This document shows, in pieces, positions 7,303-15,284 of a stretch of DNA of 33,443 nucleotides (position 1 is its first letter; each line of letters begins with the position of its first letter). The notes under the pieces are model-generated. The model saw nothing but the letters and a program-made list of their open reading frames with translations. It ran no database searches and was not told the DNA's origin. Both the position numbers and the translations under genes were made by a program. Source of the stretch: Nocardia aobensis NBRC 100429 (GTDB taxonomy: Bacteria; Actinomycetota; Actinomycetes; Mycobacteriales; Mycobacteriaceae); NCBI RefSeq assembly GCF_000308375.1, contig NZ_BAFQ01000108.1, positions 1 through 33,443 of the forward strand. Direction: 5' to 3'.

Positions 7303-8525
7303 GCCGCACGAGAGTATTGGTGGCGGGCGCGAGTATCGCGGGGCCCGCGCTGGCCCACTGGCTCGTCCGGCGGGGCGCCGAGGTGACCGTGGTCGAGCGA
7401 GCCCCCGAGCTGCGTCCCGGCGGGCAGGCCGTGGACGCGCGTGGCGTGACCAAGGAGGTCATCCGGCGGATGGGGCTCGACGCCGCGGTGCGCGCGGCGC
7501 GCACCGAGACCGCCGGCGCGTACACCGTGGACGCGGACGGCGCGGTGCTGGAAACCTTCCGCGCGGACGACGACGGCGGCGACGGGTACATCACCGAGAT
7601 CGAGATCCTGCGCGGCGACCTGTCCCGGGTGCTCTACGACGACACCCGCGACGATGTCGAGTACCTGTTCGGCGATCGGATCGCCGAGCTCACCCAGGAC
7701 GCGGACGGGGTCGACGTCGTCTTCGCGAGCGGCGCGCGGCGGCGCTTCGACCTGGTGATCGGGGCGGACGGACTGCACTCGGCACTGCGCGCGATGGTCT
7801 TCGGCCCGCGCGAACAGTTCATCCGTCACCTCGGGCAGGCGCTGGCTTTCTACAGTGTGCCCAACGAATTCGGCATCGACCGCTGGCTGATCGACTTCCA
7901 GGAGTCCGGGCGGTCCGCCGGCCTGCGCCCCATCCCGGACACCACCCACGCGATGGCGATGTTCTCCTTCCCCGCCGCCGACCTCGACGTCGACTACCGC
8001 GACGTCGAGGCCCAGAAGCGTCTGCTCCGGGACCGGATGGCCGACATGGGCTGGCTGACCCCACGCATCCTCGAGCACCTGGACGACACCCCGGACTTCT
8101 ACCTCGACCAGGTCGCCCAGGTGGTGATGGATCGCTGGTCGAGCGGACGAGTGGGGTTGCTCGGCGACGCCGCGTTCAGCTCGTCGCCGCTGTCCGGGCA
8201 GGGCACCGGGCTTGCCCTGGTCGGCGCCTACCTGCTGGCCGGTGAGCTGGCGGCCGCCGACTGGGACCCGGAAGTCGGCTTCGCCCGCTACGAGGAACAG
8301 ATGCGCCCGTACGTCGAGGCCAACCAGGAGATCGGCCGATTGCACGCGCGCAGCCGCGAGGTCCCCGGACCCGACTCCGAGCCGAGCCCCGATTTCACCG
8401 GCGAATGGTTCACCGAGCTGCTCGACCGCGCGCTCAACGGCGTCGACCTGCCCGACTACACGGGAGTGCCCGACTCCGGGGCCACGGCCGCGCCTGCGAC
8501 CAGCTCATCAGCCGGACTCAGGTAG
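7299..8525 (+). CDS. FAD-dependent monooxygenase, paralogue of the 4226 gene
   Basis: A 408-residue class A flavin monooxygenase. Motifs are Gly-Ala-Ser-Ile-Ala-Gly-Pro-Ala (about residues 9-16), Arg-Pro-Gly-Gly-Gln-Ala-Val-Asp-Ala-Arg near 38-47, the DG motif Gly-Ala-Asp-Gly-Leu-His-Ser (about 153-159) and the GD motif Leu-Gly-Asp-Ala-Ala-Phe-Ser-Ser-Ser-Pro (about 288-297). GTG 7299 is chosen because the Rossmann strand begins there and it overlaps the leader ORF stop; the upstream in-frame extension has no family resemblance. It is close enough to the 4226 protein to be an old duplicate, which suggests related substrates. A SnoaL-like gene is convergent downstream. Confidence 0.87.
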   Translation: MSRTRVLVAGASIAGPALAHWLVRRGAEVTVVERAPELRPGGQAVDARGVTKEVIRRMGLDAAVRAARTETAGAYTVDADGAVLETFRADDDGGDGYITEIEILRGDLSRVLYDDTRDDVEYLFGDRIAELTQDADGVDVVFASGARRRFDLVIGADGLHSALRAMVFGPREQFIRHLGQALAFYSVPNEFGIDRWLIDFQESGRSAGLRPIPDTTHAMAMFSFPAADLDVDYRDVEAQKRLLRDRMADMGWLTPRILEHLDDTPDFYLDQVAQVVMDRWSSGRVGLLGDAAFSSSPLSGQGTGLALVGAYLLAGELAAADWDPEVGFARYEEQMRPYVEANQEIGRLHARSREVPGPDSEPSPDFTGEWFTELLDRALNGVDLPDYTGVPDSGATAAPATSSSAGLR

Positions 8526-8645
8526 ACCCCGCCGAGCCGAGTGCATCCACCGCCCCCTCTCCTGTGCCGGAGGACCGGTTGGTCTCGGTGCTCGGACCGA
8601 AAGTGGACGAACAGACGCACAGCGCGGCGAGAGGCGGACCCCGAG

Positions 8646-9011
8646 TCAGAACATTCCGTTCGGGATCTGATCGGGTTCCGGGACGGGCTGGACGACATCC
8701 CAGTGCTCGACGATCCGCCCGTCCTCGAGCCGCCAGATGTCCACGACGGCGACATCGGGCTCATCACCGCCGGGAGACATACGGTAATGCAGCACCACGT
8801 AGTCGTCCTCGGCGATGACCCGCACGAGTTCGAGAGTTGCGCCGGCGACCGGGGCGGTGGTGATGAACTCGATGAATTCGTCACGCCCGCTCGGGTTTCC
8901 GGGGCTGTGCTCGATGAAGTTCTCGTGCAGCAGGGTGCGGATTACGTCGATGTTTCCTGCCGCGAACTCTCGGAATCCGTCGACGACGAGTTGCTTGTTG
9001 GTTCTGTCCAT
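8646..9011 (-). CDS. SnoaL-like / nuclear transport factor 2 family protein
   Basis: A 121-residue single-domain protein with the alpha+beta cone fold signature: Phe-Arg-Glu-Phe-Ala-Ala-Gly-Asn-Ile-Asp near residues 14-23, Phe-Ile-Glu-His-Ser-Pro near 32-37, and the C-terminal Val-Asp-Ile-Trp-Arg-Leu-Glu-Asp-Gly-Arg-Ile-Val-Glu-His-Trp-Asp. This is the usual SnoaL-like polyketide cyclase or Delta5-isomerase-type pattern. Many members have no known reaction. It is divergent from the XRE/MmyB regulator at 9078 across a perfect palindrome, so it is the likely target of that regulator. Confidence 0.85.
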   Translation of the reverse strand: MDRTNKQLVVDGFREFAAGNIDVIRTLLHENFIEHSPGNPSGRDEFIEFITTAPVAGATLELVRVIAEDDYVVLHYRMSPGGDEPDVAVVDIWRLEDGRIVEHWDVVQPVPEPDQIPNGMF

Positions 9012-9046
9012 GTGACGACTGTCGCGGACATGCGCGGGGTGCGTCG

Positions 9047-9063
9047 ATTACATGGCGTGTAAT
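9047..9063. promoter_or_regulatory. Palindromic operator ATTACA-TGGCG-TGTAAT
   Basis: A perfect inverted repeat (6-base arms, 5-base spacer) in the 66-base gap between the SnoaL-like gene and the XRE/MmyB regulator. It is probably the binding site of that regulator and placed to control both genes. Confidence 0.65.
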
Positions 9064-9077
9064 GGCGGCCGCGCGCG

Positions 9078-9893
9078 GTGACCGAGCAGACTCTGGGCAT
9101 GACGAGCGACCGGACGATCGGAGAACTACTGCGCGAATGGCGCCACCGCAGTCGCTTGAGTCAGCTGGACCTGGCGATTCAGGCGGAGGTGTCGCCGCGC
9201 CACATCAGCTTCGTCGAGACGGGACGCACGATTCCCAGCAGCGCGATGGTCCTTCATCTGGCCGAGCAGCTTCGGGTGCCCTTGCGGGAACGCAATCGGC
9301 TGCTGGTCGCCGCCGGGCATGCGCCGGTGTTCCGGGAGCATCCCCTGCACGACCCTGATCTGGCCCGAGTGCGCGAGACGGTCCAGCAGGTGTTGCTGGG
9401 GCACGAACCCTATCCGGCGCTCGCGGTGGATCGTCGATGGAATCTGTTGTCGGCCAACAGCGCCGTCGACGTCTTTCTGCAAGGAGCCGATCCGGCGCTG
9501 CTGAAGCCGCCGATCAACATGATGCGGGTGGGGCTCCATCCGGATGGGCTGGCGCCGAGACTCCGCAACCTGGAACAAGTGCGCGGGTACCTGCTCCCCC
9601 GGCTCGCCCACCAGGCCGCGCGCACGGGAGATCCGCATCTGCACGCGTTGTACGAGGAACTGGCGGAGTTCGGCCCCGCACACGAACCTCCGCCTCCCGA
9701 CCCCACCGACATCGCGCTGCCCATCCGGATCGCGCATCGCGGGACCGAACTGTGCTTGGTCAACACGGTGACGACGTTCGGCGCGGCCTTCGATATCACG
9801 CTCGACGAGATCGCCATCGAAGCCTATTTCCCCGCCGATCTCGCGACCCGCCGGTTCTTCCGGGCGAGCGGAACGTCCGACGTTTCGCCGTAG
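9078..9893 (+). CDS. XRE-family regulator with MmyB-like ligand-binding domain
   Basis: A 271-residue regulator (GTG 9078; ATG 9099 is an equally reasonable start). Residues about 14-72 form a Cro/CI helix-turn-helix: Leu-Ser-Gln-Leu-Asp-Leu-Ala, Val-Ser-Pro-Arg-His-Ile-Ser-Phe-Val-Glu-Thr-Gly-Arg. Residues about 105-265 match the MmyB-like PAS-type ligand domain (Pro-Ala-Leu-Ala-Val-Asp-Arg-Arg-Trp-Asn-Leu-Leu-Ser-Ala-Asn). Family members, some of which bind fatty acids, usually control an adjacent divergent oxidoreductase or small enzyme gene. Here the partner is the SnoaL-like gene, and the palindrome at 9047-9063 lies between the two. Confidence 0.9.
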   Translation: MTEQTLGMTSDRTIGELLREWRHRSRLSQLDLAIQAEVSPRHISFVETGRTIPSSAMVLHLAEQLRVPLRERNRLLVAAGHAPVFREHPLHDPDLARVRETVQQVLLGHEPYPALAVDRRWNLLSANSAVDVFLQGADPALLKPPINMMRVGLHPDGLAPRLRNLEQVRGYLLPRLAHQAARTGDPHLHALYEELAEFGPAHEPPPPDPTDIALPIRIAHRGTELCLVNTVTTFGAAFDITLDEIAIEAYFPADLATRRFFRASGTSDVSP

Positions 9894-9949
9894 CCGGTCC
9901 TCGCCGAGACTCGGGCCCGACTGCCGATGCCGGCTGGTACCCTCGCCTC

Positions 9950-10255
9950 GTGCCTGTGATCGTCGCCACCATCACCCCGAAGCCCGACAAATTCGATGAG
10001 GTCGCGGAAGTTCTCACCCGCCTCATCCCGGAAGTCCACACCGAAGACGGATGCGAGCTCTACGCCCTGCACCGGGGCAAGGACCGTTTCGTGTTCGTCG
10101 AGAAGTGGCGGGACATGGCAGCGCTGGGTGCCCACGGCGGCTCACCGAACCTCAAAGCCTTGAACGAAGGACTCCAAGGGCTGGTAACCGGCACGCTGGA
10201 CGTCCAGGTCCTCGAAGCCGTCCCGGCGGGCGACCCGGACAAGGGCGCCCTCTAG
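9950..10255 (+). CDS. Antibiotic biosynthesis monooxygenase (Abm/YgiN-like) domain protein
   Basis: A 101-residue dimeric alpha+beta-barrel type protein: Val-Ile-Val-Ala-Thr-Ile-Thr-Pro-Lys-Pro at the start, Val-His-Thr-Glu-Asp-Gly-Cys-Glu-Leu-Tyr near 33-42, Phe-Val-Phe-Val-Glu-Lys-Trp-Arg-Asp, and a conserved His in Gly-Ala-His-Gly-Gly-Ser. Family members act as cofactor-free quinol monooxygenases or related enzymes. GTG 9950 is chosen because the family's first beta strand begins there. There is no Shine-Dalgarno site, but TACCCT (9938-9943) lies 6 bases before the GTG, so the mRNA may be leaderless. Confidence 0.85.
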   Translation: MPVIVATITPKPDKFDEVAEVLTRLIPEVHTEDGCELYALHRGKDRFVFVEKWRDMAALGAHGGSPNLKALNEGLQGLVTGTLDVQVLEAVPAGDPDKGAL

Positions 10256-10273
10256 TTCCGTTCAGCCGCGGGT

Positions 10274-10311
10274 AACTGCCCGGGCCGCTGTCGACAGCGG
10301 CCCGGGCAGTT
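10274..10311. terminator. Bidirectional terminator, perfect 38-bp palindrome
   Basis: Arms of 17 bp (10274-10290 and 10295-10311) flank TCGA, so the whole 38 bp is self-complementary. It sits exactly in the 58-base gap between the convergent Abm gene and the fumarase gene and can end transcription from both sides. Confidence 0.85.
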
Positions 10312-10313
10312 GC

Positions 10314-11990
<1,677 letters not shown>

Positions 11991-12123
11991 GAATCGCACT
12001 CCTTGTGTGTCTGCGGGTGCACTCGGCCGGCGGGAGAACCGCTCGCGGCCGAAACAACGCTCCGACTCTAATCAGCACACCGCCTCACACCGAGGTCAGG
12101 CCAGCCTAATCTTCATTGCCGAG

Positions 12124-12138
12124 TACAACGGTTGCACC
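12124..12138. promoter_or_regulatory. Near-palindrome GTACAAC-G-GTTGCAC, candidate MarR operator
   Basis: Seven-base arms around a single G with one mismatch, in the divergent fumarase/MarR spacer. CAAC/GTTG cores of this size are typical of MarR-family sites. A second repeat occurs at 12167-12189. Confidence 0.4.
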
Positions 12139-12166
12139 TTCAACGTGGTGGGTGTAGGTGTCGATC

Positions 12167-12189
12167 CGATACCGCGACTTCGGGTATCG
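12167..12189. promoter_or_regulatory. Inverted repeat CGATACC-N9-GGTATCG upstream of marR
   Basis: Perfect 7-base arms with a 9-base spacer, ending about 50 bases before the MarR start. It could be a regulator site or a leader hairpin. The rest of the spacer from 11991 to 12241 shows no other gene. Confidence 0.4.
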
Positions 12190-12241
12190 CCGACAGCGGG
12201 AAGGCAATACCATGACCGACGCAGAACCCTGGAGAGGAATT

Positions 12242-12769
12242 GTGACCGAACCCCGTTGGCTCGACGATCTCGAAACGCGAGCGTGGCTCGGCTTCGTCTT
12301 CACCCGTGATCTCATCGCCGCCGCCGTCGGCCGCGACTCCCTGCGCGCCTCGAATCTCACCTACGTCGAGTACACGGTGCTGGCCCGGCTGGCCGACGCC
12401 ACCGACCACCGGCGCAGCTTCGCCGAACTGGCCTCGGTGCTGGAATGGTCGCAGAGCCGGCTCTCCCACCAGATCACCCGCATGGAGAAGCGCGGGCTGG
12501 TCGCCCGCGAGGCCATCCCCGACGACGCCCGCCGCACCGCCGCCGTCCTCACCCCGAAGGGCGCGGAAGTGCTGGCCACCGCCGCTCCCGCTCACGTCGA
12601 GAGCGTGCGGCGGCATATGATCGACGTCCTCGACCGCGACCAGCTGGCCGCACTCGCCGACATCTACGACACGTTGCTGACCCATCATCGCGCGCCGGAT
12701 CCGGGCGGCGAGGCCTGCATCGACCACAGCGGCGCCGTGCCGCGCGAGCCCAGTCCGCAGCCGGGCTGA
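12242..12769 (+). CDS. MarR-family transcriptional regulator
   Basis: A 175-residue winged-helix regulator beginning Thr-Glu-Pro-Arg-Trp-Leu-Asp after the start codon. The helix-turn-helix and wing lie at about 55-110: Ser-Phe-Ala-Glu-Leu-Ala-Ser-Val-Leu-Glu-Trp-Ser-Gln-Ser-Arg-Leu-Ser-His-Gln, then Met-Glu-Lys-Arg-Gly-Leu-Val and Asp-Asp-Ala-Arg-Arg-Thr. GTG 12242 is chosen because GGAGAGG at 12231-12237 sits 4 bases upstream and homologues begin with the Thr-Glu-Pro-Arg-Trp motif; ATG 12212, with GGGAAGG upstream, is the alternative. Its target is unknown. It precedes the stress operon but that operon has its own promoter. Confidence 0.88.
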   Translation: MTEPRWLDDLETRAWLGFVFTRDLIAAAVGRDSLRASNLTYVEYTVLARLADATDHRRSFAELASVLEWSQSRLSHQITRMEKRGLVAREAIPDDARRTAAVLTPKGAEVLATAAPAHVESVRRHMIDVLDRDQLAALADIYDTLLTHHRAPDPGGEACIDHSGAVPREPSPQPG

Positions 12770-12800
12770 TGGGGTGGCCGAGCACACACCTTCGCGACAT

Positions 12801-12825
12801 GTTTCGATTGTTCGCCAGCGGGTAT
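12801..12825 (+). promoter_or_regulatory. SigF/SigB-type promoter of the stressosome operon
   Basis: GTTT at 12801-12804 and GGGTAT at 12820-12825 are separated by exactly 15 bases, a full match to the GTTT-N15-17-GGGTAT consensus of actinobacterial SigF/SigB general-stress promoters. The distance to the rsbR-like ATG is about 90 bases. Confidence 0.75.
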
Positions 12826-12921
12826 CGAGTGAGACTAGGCTCGACTGCGGCTTCTCGACGGCAGCCACGCGCGAGCGACCCCGACGAACCGACCTCCCTT
12901 AGGAAAGGGGCACGAGTTTTC

Positions 12922-13815
12922 ATGTCCGACGTGTCCATCGGCCTCTCTCCGGATTCGATACCGGCGGGTCCGGTCGAGAATCTGCTGCCGCAACTGGTCG
13001 AACATCTGCGACAGAATCGCACTGAGCTACGTGAGGAATGGGCTCGTCGTATCGGGGACGCCGCACTGCTGACCGCGATGACCCCGGAGGAGATCTTCTC
13101 CGAGGCCACCTCCATCTACGACAACTACGTCGAGGCGCTGCAAACCGGTAGCGTCGAGGCGCTGCAGGCCTACGCCCGCGACCTCTCCGAACGCATCATC
13201 CCGCGAGGCGTCGAAACCGACGAGGTCGTCGGCATCGTGCTGCTGCTGCGAGATGTGCTCGCGCGCAGCCTGTTCGAGAAGTACCAGTCCGACTTCGAAC
13301 TGCTCAAGCGGGTACTGGACGCCTACGAGCCCGCGGCCAACCGGATCGCCAACACCGTGGCCATCTCGTTCGTGCAGGAGCGCGAGCGCGTCATCCGCCA
13401 GCAGCAGGAAGCCATCCGCGAGCTGTCGACGCCGGTGCTGCAGGTGCGCGAGCAGCTGCTGATTCTGCCGATCATCGGCGTGCTCGACAGCCAGCGCGCC
13501 CGCCAGCTCACCGAACAGCTGCTGCGCGCGATCCGCGCCAATCGCGCCAAGGTGGTCGTCATCGACATCACCGGTGTTCCGATGATCGACTCCACGGTGG
13601 CCAACCACCTCGTGCAGACCGTCGACGCGTCGAATCTGATGGGTGCCAACGTCATCATCACCGGCCTCTCGTCGGAGATCGCGCTCGCGCTGGTCACCAT
13701 CGGCCTCGATCTGACGAAGATGAACGCGGTCGGTGACCTACAGGGTGGTATCGAGGAGGCCGAGCGACTGCTCGGCTACGAGATCTCGAGACTCACCGAC
13801 CGCGACGGACGGTAG
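12922..13815 (+). CDS. rsbR: RsbR-like stressosome sensor protein with C-terminal STAS domain
   Basis: A 297-residue protein. The N-terminal ~150 residues form a helical RsbRD_N-type sensor domain (Leu-Arg-Glu-Glu-Trp-Ala-Arg-Arg-Ile near 37-44), a linker helix carries Glu-Leu-Ser-Thr-Pro-Val at 167-172, and the C-terminal STAS domain has Val-Val-Val-Ile-Asp-Ile-Thr-Gly-Val and Ile-Asp-Ser-Thr-Val (211-226). In Bacillus, RsbR threonines in the linker and STAS domain are phosphorylated by RsbT; Thr170 and Ser224/Thr225 are the candidates here. First gene of a five-gene operon and 13 bases before rsbS. What it senses cannot be read from the sequence. Confidence 0.92.
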   Translation: MSDVSIGLSPDSIPAGPVENLLPQLVEHLRQNRTELREEWARRIGDAALLTAMTPEEIFSEATSIYDNYVEALQTGSVEALQAYARDLSERIIPRGVETDEVVGIVLLLRDVLARSLFEKYQSDFELLKRVLDAYEPAANRIANTVAISFVQERERVIRQQQEAIRELSTPVLQVREQLLILPIIGVLDSQRARQLTEQLLRAIRANRAKVVVIDITGVPMIDSTVANHLVQTVDASNLMGANVIITGLSSEIALALVTIGLDLTKMNAVGDLQGGIEEAERLLGYEISRLTDRDGR

Positions 13816-13828
13816 TCAAGGCCCCCTC

Positions 13829-14203
13829 ATGCCGGTACCCATTCTGAAGCAGGGCACCTACCTGATCGCGTCCGTGCAATCGGCGCTCACCGACGCCGAT
13901 ACCGAACGCCTGCAGGACGACTTGATGACCTATGTCAGCAAGTATCGTGCCCAGGGAATCATCGTCGACGTCACGGCGATCGACGTCATGGACTCCTTCG
14001 CCGCCCGCTCCCTACGTACCATCGCGCACATGACCAAACTGCGGGGTGCGGAGACGGTCATCGTCGGTCTGCAGCCCGAAGTGGCGTTCGCGATGGTCCA
14101 GCTAGGCCTGACCTTCGAGGGCATGCATACGGCTCTGGACCTCGAGGAGGGGCTGGCCTGGCTCAACAGACAGCTGCCCAACGGCCGGCGAAGCGGTCGG
14201 TGA
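13829..14203 (+). CDS. rsbS: RsbS-like single-domain STAS protein
   Basis: A 124-residue STAS protein with no sensor domain: Ile-Leu-Lys-Gln-Gly-Thr-Tyr-Leu-Ile-Ala-Ser-Val at the start, Gly-Ile-Ile-Val-Asp-Val-Thr-Ala at 43-50 and Met-Asp-Ser-Phe-Ala-Ala-Arg at 54-60. Ser56 is in the position of the phosphorylated serine of Bacillus RsbS. With RsbR it would build the stressosome core that holds RsbT. Its stop overlaps the GTG of the kinase gene (GTGA). Confidence 0.92.
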   Translation: MPVPILKQGTYLIASVQSALTDADTERLQDDLMTYVSKYRAQGIIVDVTAIDVMDSFAARSLRTIAHMTKLRGAETVIVGLQPEVAFAMVQLGLTFEGMHTALDLEEGLAWLNRQLPNGRRSGR

Positions 14204-14619
14204 TCGTGGCCTCCGACAACATGGTGATAGCGGTGAAGGTGTCGGGCGACATCGTGACCGCGCGACAGGCAGGGCGGGAGCTGGCTGCCGAGCTGGGTTT
14301 CACGTTGACCGACATCACCATGATTTCCACGGCCATCTCCGAGATCGCCCGCAATATCACGAGTTACGCCGGAACCGGTGAGATCCGGGTCGCGGTGCAG
14401 GAGCGCGACGGCCGCCGCGCCCTGGTCGTACAGGCCCAGGACCAGGGGCCGGGTATCCGGGACATCCCCCGGGCGCTGGAAGACGGCTACTCCACCGGCC
14501 GCGGACTCGGGCTGGGATTACCCGGCGCGCGACGGCTGATGGACGGATTGATCGTGGAGTCGGCGCCCGGACAGGGAACGCTGGTGGAGATGTGGAAGTG
14601 GGTACCCACCGGTGCATGA
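14200..14619 (+). CDS. rsbT: RsbT-like serine/threonine kinase (HATPase fold)
   Basis: A 139-residue GHKL kinase. The N box is Ser-Glu-Ile-Ala-Arg-Asn-Ile, G1 is Asp-Gln-Gly-Pro-Gly-Ile and G2 is Gly-Arg-Gly-Leu-Gly-Leu-Gly-Leu-Pro, followed by Gly-Gln-Gly-Thr. By analogy it phosphorylates RsbR and RsbS during stress, leaves the complex and activates an RsbU-type phosphatase. The GTG start overlaps the rsbS stop, and its own stop overlaps the start of the rsbX-like gene, so synthesis is probably coupled. Confidence 0.93.
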   Translation: MIVASDNMVIAVKVSGDIVTARQAGRELAAELGFTLTDITMISTAISEIARNITSYAGTGEIRVAVQERDGRRALVVQAQDQGPGIRDIPRALEDGYSTGRGLGLGLPGARRLMDGLIVESAPGQGTLVEMWKWVPTGA

Positions 14620-15244
14620 GGACGGATCGGTCGGCACTGTCGAATGGGCGGTGGCGGGCCGGGCCCTGCCGGGTCAGCGCGTCTCCGGGGACCGGTCGGT
14701 GGTACTCGACGCCGGCGACGGTTCGGTGCTGTTCGCGGTGCTCGACGGACTGGGACACGGGGCCGCGGCCGCCGATGCCGCCGACCGGGCCGCGCAGGTA
14801 CTCGCCGACAATCGCGCCGAACCGCTCGACGTGCTGATGGTGCTGTGTCATCGCGCGATGGCCGACACCCGGGGTGCGGCGGTCTCGCTGGTGCTGTTCA
14901 CCGGTGACGACGAACTGCACTGGCTCGGGGTCGGTAACGTCGAATCCCGGGTGGTCGCCGTCGGCCCCGGCAAGCCCGCGGTCCGCGCGACGGCACTGCT
15001 GACCGGCGGGATCGTCGGCTATCTGCTGCCGCCGAATCTGCAGACCCAGACCGTGGCGATCCGGCCCGGCGATGTGCTGGTGATGTCGACCGACGGCATC
15101 GTCAGCGATTTCGTCGACACCCTGGATCTGGCGCAGCCGACCACCGATATCGCCGACGACATCCTGCGCCATTACGTCAAGGACACCGACGACGCGCTGG
15201 TGCTGGCCGCGCGCCACCGCGGTCCGATCGCGGGTGCCTCGTGA
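14612..15244 (+). CDS. rsbX: RsbX-like PP2C phosphatase
   Basis: A 210-residue PP2C/SpoIIE-type phosphatase of minimal size. Metal-binding motifs are Asp-Gly-Leu-Gly-His-Gly (about 45-50), Met-Ser-Thr-Asp-Gly-Ile (about 158-163) and Asp-Asp-Ala-Leu-Val-Leu near the C-terminus; the Thr-Arg-Gly-Ala-Ala motif is also present. In Bacillus, RsbX resets the stressosome by removing phosphate from RsbR and RsbS. Its place directly after rsbT supports the same role. GTG 14612 overlaps the end of rsbT by 8 bases. Confidence 0.9.
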   Translation: MHEDGSVGTVEWAVAGRALPGQRVSGDRSVVLDAGDGSVLFAVLDGLGHGAAAADAADRAAQVLADNRAEPLDVLMVLCHRAMADTRGAAVSLVLFTGDDELHWLGVGNVESRVVAVGPGKPAVRATALLTGGIVGYLLPPNLQTQTVAIRPGDVLVMSTDGIVSDFVDTLDLAQPTTDIADDILRHYVKDTDDALVLAARHRGPIAGAS

Positions 15245-15284
15245 GCCGGCCGGGCCGGCCGACGAGCGCACCCCGGGTGCGGCG

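Noticed and set aside
7092..8345. A 417-codon minus-strand frame opposite the second monooxygenase
   Set aside because: Shadow of the FAD monooxygenase with its clear Rossmann and GD motifs.
12158..12189. A SigF-type promoter for the MarR gene, based on GGGTAT at 12182-12187
   Set aside because: No GTTT-like element at 15-17 bases upstream; the hexamer is explained by the inverted repeat CGATACC/GGTATCG.
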